From assembly GCF_026015985.1 (NCBI RefSeq), contig NZ_CP110389.1:1054001-1118000 (forward strand): a DNA stretch of 64,000 nt, written 5' to 3'. The stretch is from Rhodopseudomonas sp. P2A-2r (lineage in GTDB: Bacteria > Pseudomonadota > Alphaproteobacteria > Rhizobiales > Xanthobacteraceae). The translations under genes and the position numbers were made by a program. Each line of letters starts with the position of its first letter. Position 1 is the first letter of the stretch. The notes under the pieces were generated by a model. It did no database searches, was not told the origin of the DNA, and saw only the letters and a list, made by a program, of their open reading frames with translations. This document shows, piece after piece, positions 37,526 through 45,915 of the stretch.

Positions 37526-38473
37526 ATGAAATCGAAAATGACCGCGGTCGCACTCGCCGCCGCCACGCTGCTGTCTGCGCCGGCCGCACATGCCCAGCAA
37601 TTCATCAACGTTCTGACCGGCGGCACCTCCGGCGTGTACTATCCGCTCGGCGTCGCCATCGGAAAGATCTACAGCGACAAGATTCCGAACGTGAAGACCC
37701 AAGTCCAGGCCACCAAGGCCTCGGTGGAGAACCTGATCCTACTGCAGCAGGGGCGCGGCGAGATCGCGTTCGCCCTCGGCGATTCCCTGAAGGCCGCCTG
37801 GGACGGCGACGAGGAAGCCGGCTTCAAGGCCAAGCTCGACAAGCTCAGGGTGATCGGTGCGATCTATCCGAACTACATCCAGATCGTCGCCACTGCCGAA
37901 AGCGGCATCAAGACGCTGGCCGACCTCAAGGGCAAGAGCCTGTCGGTGGGCGCGCCGAAGTCCGGCACCGAGCTGAATTCGCGCGCGATCCTGGCGGCAG
38001 CGGGGCTCAGCTACAAGGATCTCGGCAAGATCGAATACCTTCCCTTCGCCGAATCCGTCGATCTGATGAAGAACCGCCAGCTTGCCGCGACGCTGCAGTC
38101 GGCCGGCCTCGGCGTCGCGTCGCTGAAGGATCTCAGCACCTCCACCGACATCACCGTGGTCTCGGTTCCCAAGGAGACCGTGGACAAGATCGGCCCGCCC
38201 TTCGTGTCGGTGGTCATTCCAGCCAAGACCTATAACGGCCAGGACAAGGACGTTCCGACCGCCGCCGTGGTCAACTATCTGGTGACGAGTTCCGCGGTGT
38301 CCGACGATCTGGCCTATCAGATGACCAAGCTGGTCTATGAATCGCTGCCCGAACTGGCCAATTCCCATGCCGCCGGCAAGGAGATCAAGCTGGAGACCGC
38401 TGCGGCCGGCAGCCCGGTGCCGTTGCATCCCGGCGCGATCCGCTTTTACAAGGAAAAGGGCCTGATCAAGTAA
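37526..38473 (+). CDS. TRAP-TAXI solute receptor 2
   Basis: 315 aa from ATG 37526, with GGGAGAGAAATC upstream. Signal peptide MKSKMTAVALAAATLLSAPA ending in AHA; the core INVLTGGTSGVYYPLGVAIG and DLKGKSLSVGAPKSGTELNS is typical of TAXI receptors. It ends PVPLHPGAIRFYKEKGLIK. It is a clear relative of receptor 1 but intact. The permease follows after a 187 bp gap containing a palindromic repeat. Confidence 0.95.
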   Translation: MKSKMTAVALAAATLLSAPAAHAQQFINVLTGGTSGVYYPLGVAIGKIYSDKIPNVKTQVQATKASVENLILLQQGRGEIAFALGDSLKAAWDGDEEAGFKAKLDKLRVIGAIYPNYIQIVATAESGIKTLADLKGKSLSVGAPKSGTELNSRAILAAAGLSYKDLGKIEYLPFAESVDLMKNRQLAATLQSAGLGVASLKDLSTSTDITVVSVPKETVDKIGPPFVSVVIPAKTYNGQDKDVPTAAVVNYLVTSSAVSDDLAYQMTKLVYESLPELANSHAAGKEIKLETAAAGSPVPLHPGAIRFYKEKGLIK

Positions 38474-38570
38474 CAGGCCGATTGCGCCCATCCTGTCGTC
38501 ATGGCCGTTATCGGCGCGTCGTCGCGCCGCTGTCCCGGCCATCCCGTCTGTCAGGGCGATCGATGAAGAC

Positions 38571-38624
38571 TGTCATGCCCGGCACATCCGGCGAAGCTAC
38601 GCTTCGCGCTTGGCCGGGCATGAC
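38571..38624. repeat. Short palindromic repeat, family A variant
   Basis: TGTCATGCCCGGC and GCCGGGCATGACCA form the ends, with GCGAAGCTACGCTTCGC between. It lies between TAXI receptor 2 and its permease, where a stem in the mRNA could set different levels of receptor and permease, a common device in binding-protein transport operons. Confidence 0.6.
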
Positions 38625-38660
38625 CAATTTGAGCGTTGATCATATTCGAGGACCACGTTG

Positions 38661-40766
38661 ATGCTGCAGGCTGAGGGCGCGGAGCCCGTCAAGGTTGAGT
38701 TCGACAATTTCGAGCACGGTTTCCCCGAAGGCTTCGGTCCGGGCGGCTGGGGCAAGCTGGCCTATGCGATCGGCATCGCCTTCGCGACCTTCCAGCTGGT
38801 GATCGCGGCGTGGAACGTGCTGCCGAGCCAGGTGGTGCGCGGCGTCCATGTCGGCTTCCTGATCCTGATGACCTTCGGTCTGATCGGCAACTTCACCGCG
38901 AAGAACAACACCGGCCGCGCCATCGGCTGGTTCATCGGCGGTCTTGGCTTCATCTGCGGCCTGTACCAGTGGATCTTCTATGCTGACCTGATCGCCCGGG
39001 ACGGCGATCCGACCCGGCTCGATCTCGCGGTGGGTACGCTGCTGGCGGTGCTGATCTTCGAAGGCACCCGCCGGCTGATGGGCCTGGCGCTGCCGCTGAT
39101 GTGCGGGGCTTGCCTGCTGTACTGGTTCTTCGGCCAGTACCTGCCGGCGCCGCTGAATCATCGCGGCTATGATTTCGACCAGGTCATCACTCACCTGTCG
39201 TTCGGCACCGAAGGCTTCTACGGCGTGCCGATCTATGTGTCGGCCACCTATATCTTCCTGTTCATCCTGTTCGGCTCGTTCCTGGAACGCGCCGGCATGA
39301 TCCAGCTGTTCACCGACGTGTCGCTCGGCCTGTTCGGCGGCACCCGCGGCGGACCGGCCAAGGTGGCGGTGTTCGCTTCCGGCATGATGGGCACCATCTC
39401 CGGTTCCGGCGTCGCCAACGTCGTCACCGTCGGCCAGTTCACGATTCCTCTGATGATCAAGTTCGGCTACCGCCGGGCGTTTGCCGCCGGCGTCGAGGCC
39501 ACCGCCTCGATGGGCGGCCAGATCATGCCGCCGGTGATGGGCGCGGTTGCCTTCATCATGGCGGAGACGCTGGGTGTCGAATATTCCGCCATCGTCAAGG
39601 CGGCGGTCATTCCGGCGATCCTGTATTTCGCTTCGGCGTTCTGGATGGTGCATCTCGAAGCCGGCAAGCACGGCCTCGTCGGCATGAAGAAGTCCGAAAT
39701 TCCGAATGCCTGGAAGGCGCTGGTCGCGCGCTGGTACCTGGTCCTGCCGCTGGCGGCATTGGTCTACATGCTGTTCGAGGGCTTTACGCCGCTCTATGCC
39801 GGCACCATGGGTCTGTCGCTCACCGTCGGCTTGATCCTCGGCGCCAGCATCGTGCTCGGCTTCTCCAACCAGGCGCTGCGCTTCATCTTCTGGATCGGCC
39901 TGGCGCTGATCGTCGGCGTCACGTTCCGCGACGGCATCGACATCCGCCTGGTGGCGGCGATCGTGTTCGCGCTGGTGCTGATCAGCGCGCTCACCCGCGG
40001 CGGCCGCGCCACGCTCGCGGCCTGCCGCGACTCGCTGGCCGACAGCGCCAAGTCGGCGCTCACCGTCGGCATGGCCTGCGCCATCGTCGGCACCATCATC
40101 GGCATGATGACCCAGACCGGCGTCGGCACCATCTTCGGCGGCTGGGTGATCGGGCTCGGCGAGAAGAGCCTGTTCCTGGCGCTGGTGATGACCATGCTGC
40201 TGTCGATCCTGCTCGGCACCGGCATTCCCACCATCCCGACCTACATCATCACCGCCGCGCTGGCCGCGCCGGCGCTGGCCAAGCTCGGCGTGCCGCTGAT
40301 CGTCAGCCACATGTTCGCGTTCTACTACGGCATCATGGCCGACCTTTCGCCGCCGGTGGCATTGGCGGCACTCGCCGCGGCGCCGATTGCGCGGGAGAAT
40401 CCCGACAAGATCGGCTGGGAGGCGATGCGCATCGCCCTGGCGGGCTATGTGATCCCGTTCATCGCGGTGTATTCGCCGGCGCTGATGCTGCAGCCCGGCG
40501 ATCCGATGGCGCTCGAACTCGGCTTCTATGGCGCGGTGGTCTACGCCACCTTCAAGGCGCTGGTGGCGATTGCGCTGTTCGGCATGGCGGCGATCGGCTT
40601 CCTGTTCACGCGCATGAATTTCGGCGAGCGGCTGGTGTCGTTCGTCGCCGCGCTCTGCCTGCTCGGCGAGTTTGTCTACAGCGACTGGATCGGCTACATC
40701 ATGACCATCGGCATCGTGATCTGGCAGTGGCGGCAGCGTCCCACGCATAAAGTGGCCGCGGCTTGA
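38661..40766 (+). CDS. TRAP transporter fused 4TM/12TM permease 2
   Basis: 701 aa from ATG 38661. Fused small/large TRAP subunits with about sixteen helices. The family signatures VFASGMMGTISGSGVANVVT, MGGQIMPPVMGAVAFIMAE and FYYGIMADLSPPVALAALAA are all present. Related to permease 1 but clearly diverged, including a longer final section. The start overlaps nothing; the stop TGA overlaps the TTG start of the DUF1850 gene, so these two are coupled. It imports an unknown solute with receptor 2. Confidence 0.95.
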   Translation: MLQAEGAEPVKVEFDNFEHGFPEGFGPGGWGKLAYAIGIAFATFQLVIAAWNVLPSQVVRGVHVGFLILMTFGLIGNFTAKNNTGRAIGWFIGGLGFICGLYQWIFYADLIARDGDPTRLDLAVGTLLAVLIFEGTRRLMGLALPLMCGACLLYWFFGQYLPAPLNHRGYDFDQVITHLSFGTEGFYGVPIYVSATYIFLFILFGSFLERAGMIQLFTDVSLGLFGGTRGGPAKVAVFASGMMGTISGSGVANVVTVGQFTIPLMIKFGYRRAFAAGVEATASMGGQIMPPVMGAVAFIMAETLGVEYSAIVKAAVIPAILYFASAFWMVHLEAGKHGLVGMKKSEIPNAWKALVARWYLVLPLAALVYMLFEGFTPLYAGTMGLSLTVGLILGASIVLGFSNQALRFIFWIGLALIVGVTFRDGIDIRLVAAIVFALVLISALTRGGRATLAACRDSLADSAKSALTVGMACAIVGTIIGMMTQTGVGTIFGGWVIGLGEKSLFLALVMTMLLSILLGTGIPTIPTYIITAALAAPALAKLGVPLIVSHMFAFYYGIMADLSPPVALAALAAAPIARENPDKIGWEAMRIALAGYVIPFIAVYSPALMLQPGDPMALELGFYGAVVYATFKALVAIALFGMAAIGFLFTRMNFGERLVSFVAALCLLGEFVYSDWIGYIMTIGIVIWQWRQRPTHKVAAA

Positions 40767-41140
40767 GCCTCTGCCTGATTTCCGCCGGCGTCACCAAGAC
40801 GCTGGCCGTGGCGGCGTTCACGCTGGTGTGGACCCATTCGATCGAGAAGGTCGACTGGCAGGAAGACTGGGCGATCACCCCGGCCGGCCTTGAACTGGTG
40901 CAGGCCCGCGTCAAGGGCTCCGGCGCCGGCATGGAGCCGCCGCCCGAGGCACGATTGGTCAATGGCTGGTTTCAATGGCGACCGCAGCGCGCGCCGATGC
41001 CTGAATTGGCGCTCGGCAATTCGGGAGCGGCGGGCGAATGGCGGCTGTGCAACGATGGCCGCTGCCGGACGCTGTCGGAAATTCTCGACCATCCCGTCGG
41101 CGCGAATGTTACCATCATGCGCGCCTGCGATAACAAATAA
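40763..41140 (+). CDS. DUF1850 protein, TRAP-TAXI partner
   Basis: 125 aa. Starts at TTG 40763 overlapping the permease stop (TTGA). The pattern FTLVWTHSIEKVDWQEDWAI followed by KGSGAGMEPPPEARLVNGWF is DUF1850, which occurs almost only beside TAXI-type TRAP permeases. The hydrophobic N-terminus (SAGVTKTLAVAAFTLVW) may be a membrane anchor or signal. Role unknown, presumably an accessory subunit of transporter 2. The first system has no such gene in the window. Confidence 0.85.
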   Translation: MSLCLISAGVTKTLAVAAFTLVWTHSIEKVDWQEDWAITPAGLELVQARVKGSGAGMEPPPEARLVNGWFQWRPQRAPMPELALGNSGAAGEWRLCNDGRCRTLSEILDHPVGANVTIMRACDNK

Positions 41141-41163
41141 AGATCAGACAGGGGAAACGTCCG

Positions 41164-41967
41164 ATGCAACGCCTCAAGGGAAAAATCGCACTCGTGGTCG
41201 GCGCCGGCTCGATCGGGCCGGGCTGGGGCAACGGCAAGGCCACCGCCGTCACCTTCGCCCGCGAGGGCGCCCACGTGTTCTGTGTCGACCGCAACGGCCG
41301 TGCCGCGCAGGAAACCGTCGATATCATCACGTCGGAGGCGGGCCACGCCACCGCCTATACCGCCGATGTGTCCAGCGCCGATCAGGTCGCGGCCATGGTG
41401 GCGGCCTGCCTCAAGACCTATGGCCGCATTGACGTGCTCGACAACAATGTCGGGATTGCCGAGGTCGGCAACGTGGTCGATGTCACCGAGGCGGAATGGG
41501 ATCGCGTCTTCGCGGTCAACCTGAAGAGCTGCTTCCTCGCCATGAAGCACGTCATTCCGGTGATGGAAAAGCAGGGCGGTGGCTCCATCATCAACATCTC
41601 GTCGGTCGCCTCGATCCGCCAGCTCGGCATTTCCTATGTCACCTACGCCGCGAGCAAGGCGGCGATGAACCAGATGACCCGCGTCACCGCCGTGGAATTC
41701 GCGCCGAAACATGTCCGCGTGAACTGCGTGCTGCCCGGCCTGATGAAGACGCCCATGGTCGAGCATTCCGCGGGCCTCGCTGCGAGTTACGCCGCCGGCG
41801 ACGTCGCCGCCATGTGGCGCGCGCGCGACGCCATGGTGCCCATGGGCCATATGGGCGAGGCGTGGGACGTCGCCAACGCCGCGCTGTTTCTGGCCTCCGA
41901 CGAATCGCGCTATGTCACCGGCATCGAGTTGGTGGTCGACGGCGGGCTGACGCTGAAGGTCGGCTGA
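41164..41967 (+). CDS. Short-chain dehydrogenase/reductase
   Basis: 267 aa. NAD(P)-dependent oxidoreductase of the classical SDR type. Cofactor loop VVGAGSIGPGWGNGKA, structural NNVG (LDNNVGIAEVG), and catalytic S-Y-K visible in NISSVASIRQLGISYVTYAA then SK. The end YVTGIELVVDGGLTLKVG is typical. It begins 23 bp after DUF1850, so it is probably in the same transcript and may act on the solute brought in by TRAP system 2. Substrate unknown. Confidence 0.92.
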   Translation: MQRLKGKIALVVGAGSIGPGWGNGKATAVTFAREGAHVFCVDRNGRAAQETVDIITSEAGHATAYTADVSSADQVAAMVAACLKTYGRIDVLDNNVGIAEVGNVVDVTEAEWDRVFAVNLKSCFLAMKHVIPVMEKQGGGSIINISSVASIRQLGISYVTYAASKAAMNQMTRVTAVEFAPKHVRVNCVLPGLMKTPMVEHSAGLAASYAAGDVAAMWRARDAMVPMGHMGEAWDVANAALFLASDESRYVTGIELVVDGGLTLKVG

Positions 41968-42021
41968 GGTCACCGCATCGTCGCGCCCCGGAATGGCCAT
42001 CACCTGAGTTACGGATCCAGC

Positions 42022-42788
42022 ATGCGACGGAGTCTCCACGCTCTCCACGCTCTCCTCGTCAGCGCGGCATTGTGTATGGCGTCCGGCGTTGCGCACACGG
42101 CGCCGAGCGACCCGCCGGCCGATCCCGTCATCGATCCCGCGCCCTGCGTCGCAGCGATCGCGGCAGCGGACGATGACCGGATCGTCGCCAGTTGCGGCGT
42201 CCTGATCGACAACGACAAGACCGCGAAGCCGGATCGCATCAAGGCCTTGCTGGCGCGTGCTGCTGTGTTCGTGCGCCGCGACGAGATCGACCGCGCCATC
42301 GGGGATTATGATGCCGTGCTGCGGTTCGATCCGACGCTCGCCGACACCTTCAACAGCCGCGGCGAACTGTGGCGCAGGAAGGGCGACCGGCAACACGCGC
42401 TGGCCGATTTCGGCGCCGCGATCAAACTCAATTCCCAGCACGAGGCGGCGCGGGCCAACTACAAGGCGCTGGCGCTGGAACTCGAGAAGATCGGCGCGCA
42501 GCGCGCGGTGGCCGGCAAACCCAGCTTCAATTGTGCCAGGGCAAGGCGATCGGTGGATAAAGCGATCTGCGCCGACCCGGCGCTGGCCGATCTCGATCGC
42601 GAGGTCGACAGCGCCCTTGGCCGTGTCCTGCGCGAGGCCGGCGTCGATACGCCGCTTGGCCGCCGCCTGCGCCGCGAGCAGGGGCGTTTCTGGAAAAGCG
42701 CAACGCCGCATTCGGCCGGCCCGGCTATGACCTGAAGGCTGCACTGCAGGCACGATTGCAGCAACTGCTCGGCCGCGACGGCGATTGA
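42022..42788 (+). CDS. TPR and LprI-like protein, interrupted by a -1 frameshift
   Basis: About 255 aa when repaired. Signal peptide LHALLVSAALCMASGVAHTA; then TPR-like helices (AIGDYDAVLRFDPTLADTFN, ALADFGAAIKLNSQHEAARA); then the lysozyme-inhibitor LprI-like domain FNCARARRSVDKAICADPAL. The frame breaks in the A-run at 42694-42697; with one more base it continues RNAAFGRPGYDLKAALQARL and stops at 42788. The W-x3-RN pattern restored this way is typical of the LprI domain. Periplasmic; may bind lysozyme-like enzymes. Confidence 0.8.
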
Positions 42789-42923
42789 GTAACCTGCCTG
42801 CGGCCGGCTGGCCCGGCCGCAGGGCAATGCCTTGATCCCGCTCAATGTCCGACAGCCGGCGCCAGTCTAGTATTCGGCATCGTGGTCGCCGTCGCGGCCG
42901 GCGACTTGCAAAAGAGGATGCCC

Positions 42924-43384
42924 ATGAAGCGTCGTGTCGTGATCGCAGCCCTTGCGCTGGTCGTGCTGGTGGCTTCCCCGCCGTTGCCCAGATGTCGAGG
43001 TCGACGAGCAGCGACTACACGCCGCGGCTGGGCGATCTCATGAACGCGATCCAGTCGCGCCACATCAAGCTGTGGTTTGCGGCAAAGAATCTCAACTGGG
43101 ATCTGGCGGCCTATGAGCTGGCGCAGATCAAGGGCGGTCTGTCCGATGCCGCCGGGATGTATTCCGGCATGCCCGTGAGCAACCTGACCACCATGTCGGA
43201 TCCGCTGGATCTGCTCGCCGCGGCCATCAAGGCCAAAGACGGCAAGAAGTTTGCCGCCAGCTTCGGCACGTTGACCGCCGGCTGCAACGCCTGCCACCAG
43301 ACCATGGAGCGCGGCTTCGTCGTCATCCAGCAGCCGGTCGCATCGCCGTTCAGCAACCAGTCGTTTGCGCCGGCGAAAAAATAA
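42924..43384 (+). CDS. Cytochrome c'-like haem protein, interrupted by a -1 frameshift
   Basis: About 153 aa when repaired. ATG 42924 with AGAGG upstream begins a signal peptide (MKRRVVIAALALVVLVAS). A base is missing in the C-run 42976-42979, after which the other frame gives AVAQMSRSTSSDYTPRLGDL and on to the stop. The mature part is helical with one haem motif GCNACHQTM near the C-terminus, the arrangement of cytochrome c' four-helix bundles. Probable periplasmic electron carrier or gas-binding protein. It sits 63 bp upstream of the ftsH-like gene. Confidence 0.8.
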
Positions 43385-43447
43385 CCCTGCAGTGAATGCA
43401 AGCGCGCCTGCGGCGGCATCCGTCGCGGTCGCCTGATTGGAGTATCG

Positions 43448-45289
43448 ATGGCGACCGACGACCCCGACTCGCGCAAGCAGGGCATCACCATCGGCTATTT
43501 CGTCGCCGCCGGCATCGGCATGCTGCTGCTGCAATGGGCGCTGGCGACCTACAGCCAGATCGATACGATTCCCTACAGCCAGTTCGAACAACTGGTGGCG
43601 CAGGGCGGCGTCACCGAGGTGGCGGTGGGCCAGGATACGATCCAGGGCAAGTTGAAAGACAAGCTGCCAAGCGGCAAATCCGCCTTCGTCACCGCCCGCG
43701 TCGATCAGGCGTTGGCCGAGAAGCTGGCGGCCAAGGGCGTCGTGGTCACCGGCGTTCCGTCTGGCGGGTTGATCCAGACCATCCTGTCATGGGTCGTGCC
43801 GGCGGCGATGTTCTACTTCATCTGGATGTTCCTCGGCCGCAAGCTTGTCGATCGCCAGGGTTTGGGCGGGCTGATGTCGATCGGCAAGTCGAAGGCCAAG
43901 GTCTATGTCGAGACCGACATCAAGGTGACCTTCGCGGACGTTGCCGGGGTCGACGAGGCCAAGTTCGAACTGCAGGAGGTGGTGTCCTTTCTCAAGGACC
44001 CGAAGAGCTATGGCCGGCTCGGCGCTCACGTGCCGAAAGGCATCCTGCTGGTCGGGCCGCCCGGTACCGGCAAGACGCTGCTGGCGCGGGCGGTGGCCGG
44101 CGAAGCCGGCGTGGCGTTCTTCTCGATTTCCGGTTCGGAATTCGTGGAGATGTTCGTCGGCGTCGGTGCGGCGCGGGTGCGCGACCTGTTCGAGCAGGCG
44201 CGCAAGGCCTCGCCCTGCATCATCTTCATCGATGAGCTCGATGCGCTCGGCCGCAGCCGCCAGCCCGGCGGCTTCGGCGGCACCGATGAAAAGGAGCAGA
44301 CCCTCAACCAGCTGTTGTCCGAACTCGACGGCTTCGATCCCAGTGCCGGCGTGATCCTGCTCGCCGCCACCAACCGGCCGGAGATCCTCGATCCGGCATT
44401 GCTGCGCGCCGGGCGCTTCGACCGCCAGGTGCTGGTCGACAGACCGGACAAGAGCGGCCGCATCGCCATCCTCAAGGTCCATATCGGCAAGATTCACGCG
44501 GGCCCTGACGTCGATCTCGACAAGGTCGCCAGCCTCACCACCGGCTTCACCGGCGCCGATCTGGCCAACCTGATCAACGAGGCGGCAATCGCGGCGACGC
44601 GGCGCAACGCCAGCAAGGTGACCTTCGACGACTTCACCGTCGCCATCGAGCGCATCGTTGCCGGCATCGAGAAGAAGAGCCGCGTGCTCAACCAGGCTGA
44701 GCGCCGCCGCGTCGCCTATCACGAGATGGGCCATGCGCTGGTGGCGGCGAGCCTGCCCGGCGTAGATCCGGTGCAGAAGGTGTCGATCATTCCGCGCGGC
44801 GTCGGCGCGCTCGGCTACACCATGCAGCGCCCCACCGAGGACCGTTTCCTGCTCACCGCCAGCGAATTGAAGAACCGCATCGCCGTGCTGATGGGCGGTC
44901 GCGCCTCCGAGCAGCTGATCTTCGACGGCGACATCTCCACCGGCGCCGCCGACGACCTGCAGCGCGCCACCGAAATCGCGGTGGAGATGGTGACCAAATA
45001 CGGCATGGACGCCACCATCGGCCAGCGCACTTACGCCGCGCGGCCCCAGGCCTTCATGCCCTCCGCCCAGGACACCGTGGTGAGTGCCGCCCAAGCGACG
45101 TCGCGCGAGATCGATCTGGCGGTGCGCGACCTGATCGAGGCGGGCCGCGCCGCCGCGCAGGCGATTCTCGAACGTCGCCGCGACGATCTCGAAGCCGGCA
45201 CCGCGCTGCTGATCGCCAGGGAGACCCTGACCGTCGAGGAATTCGCGCCGCTGCAGGCCATGCGCAAGGCGACGCCGGATGCAGCGTGA
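43448..45289 (+). CDS. ftsH: FtsH-type ATP-dependent zinc metalloprotease (paralogue)
   Basis: 613 aa. Two membrane helices (about 15-34 and 110-130) flank a small periplasmic domain. The AAA domain has Walker A GPPGTGKT (203-210), Walker B IIFIDE (258-263) and the second region of homology [20 protein letters not shown]. The zinc site HEMGH is at 425-429. The protein degrades membrane and short-lived cytoplasmic proteins. It is somewhat shorter than housekeeping FtsH and sits outside the usual tilS-ftsH context, so it is probably a second copy, not the essential one. Confidence 0.93.
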   Translation: MATDDPDSRKQGITIGYFVAAGIGMLLLQWALATYSQIDTIPYSQFEQLVAQGGVTEVAVGQDTIQGKLKDKLPSGKSAFVTARVDQALAEKLAAKGVVVTGVPSGGLIQTILSWVVPAAMFYFIWMFLGRKLVDRQGLGGLMSIGKSKAKVYVETDIKVTFADVAGVDEAKFELQEVVSFLKDPKSYGRLGAHVPKGILLVGPPGTGKTLLARAVAGEAGVAFFSISGSEFVEMFVGVGAARVRDLFEQARKASPCIIFIDELDALGRSRQPGGFGGTDEKEQTLNQLLSELDGFDPSAGVILLAATNRPEILDPALLRAGRFDRQVLVDRPDKSGRIAILKVHIGKIHAGPDVDLDKVASLTTGFTGADLANLINEAAIAATRRNASKVTFDDFTVAIERIVAGIEKKSRVLNQAERRRVAYHEMGHALVAASLPGVDPVQKVSIIPRGVGALGYTMQRPTEDRFLLTASELKNRIAVLMGGRASEQLIFDGDISTGAADDLQRATEIAVEMVTKYGMDATIGQRTYAARPQAFMPSAQDTVVSAAQATSREIDLAVRDLIEAGRAAAQAILERRRDDLEAGTALLIARETLTVEEFAPLQAMRKATPDAA

Positions 45290-45310
45290 GGTTGCCTTTG
45301 CGCGGGCGTG

Positions 45311-45324
45311 TTGACCTCGATCAA
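45311..45324 (+). promoter_or_regulatory. FNR/FixK-type box upstream of the BA14K gene
   Basis: TTGACCTCGATCAA, matching TTGAT-N4-ATCAA at nine of ten positions and the FixK2 pattern TTG-N8-CAA. It is centred about 58 bp before the BA14K start, so close that an activator site would need a transcription start very near the coding region. It shares the core CTCGATCAA with the ompW box. Confidence 0.5.
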
Positions 45325-45352
45325 CGCCAGGTTCCCGCGCCGGAGCCACTAT

Positions 45353-45374
45353 GAAAACTCACAGAGGAGTTTTC
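45353..45374 (+). promoter_or_regulatory. Hairpin over the ribosome binding site of the BA14K gene
   Basis: GAAAACTC (45353-45360) pairs with GAGTTTTC (45367-45374) around a six-base loop, and the start codon follows one base later. The Shine-Dalgarno GAGGAG (45364-45369) lies half in loop, half in stem. The structure could hold down translation, for instance as a temperature- or factor-sensitive switch. Confidence 0.45.
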
Positions 45375-45375
45375 C

Positions 45376-45789
45376 ATGAACATATCTCGCGGCTTGTGTG
45401 TTGGGGTTGCTGCGGCGGCCTTGCTTGGAATGGTTGCCGGTCTTGCGCCGGCGGGCGCGGCGCCGCTGAACCCGGCTTCGACGGCCATGACGTCGACGGC
45501 CGGCTCGGACATCGTCGCGGTTCGCGGGCGCCACGGCGACGCGGCTGCTGCCGCTGCCGCGGCGGGAATCGCCGGGCTGATCATCGGCGGTATCGCGGCG
45601 AGCCAGCAGCGCGACTATTATGGCGGCCCGTATTATGGCCGCGGCTATTACGCGCCGGCGCCGGTCTACGTCGCGCCGGTCGGTCCGGGACCGGGCTGGG
45701 AGGCCTACTGCTTCTCGCGCTACCGCTCGTTCGATCCCGCCACTGGCACCTATCGGGGTTATGACGGCCGGCGGTATTACTGCCAGTAG
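45376..45789 (+). CDS. BA14K family exported protein
   Basis: 137 aa. Signal peptide VAAAALLGMVAGLAPAGA; a hydrophobic Ala/Gly stretch (AAAAAAGIAGLIIGGIAAS); a Tyr/Gly-rich linker; and the BA14K end AYCFSRYRSFDPATGTYRGY then DGRRYYCQ. The family was described from a Brucella lectin-like immunogenic antigen and is widespread in Rhizobiales. Likely surface or outer-membrane associated. Preceded by an FNR-type box and a leader hairpin; followed by a hairpin at 45800-45824. Confidence 0.88.
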   Translation: MNISRGLCVGVAAAALLGMVAGLAPAGAAPLNPASTAMTSTAGSDIVAVRGRHGDAAAAAAAAGIAGLIIGGIAASQQRDYYGGPYYGRGYYAPAPVYVAPVGPGPGWEAYCFSRYRSFDPATGTYRGYDGRRYYCQ

Positions 45790-45799
45790 CCCGGCCGCA

Positions 45800-45824
45800 C
45801 CCGGATGGCCTCGCGCCATCCGGG
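45800..45824 (+). terminator. Hairpin after the BA14K gene
   Basis: CCCGGATGGC pairs with GCCATCCGGG around a 5-base loop, starting 11 bp after the stop. No U-run follows, so termination activity is uncertain. Confidence 0.5.
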
Positions 45825-45915
45825 CGGTCCGCACGAGCATGAGGCGCGGACGCCGGAAACGGGGTAAGACAACTACAAGAAGCGGTCGCCAATGACCGCG
45901 CACGGGAGCGACGCC

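Noticed and set aside
38640..40748. 702-codon minus-strand frame opposite TRAP permease 2
   Set aside because: Shadow frame; His/Arg/Asp-rich noise while the plus strand gives a clear membrane permease.
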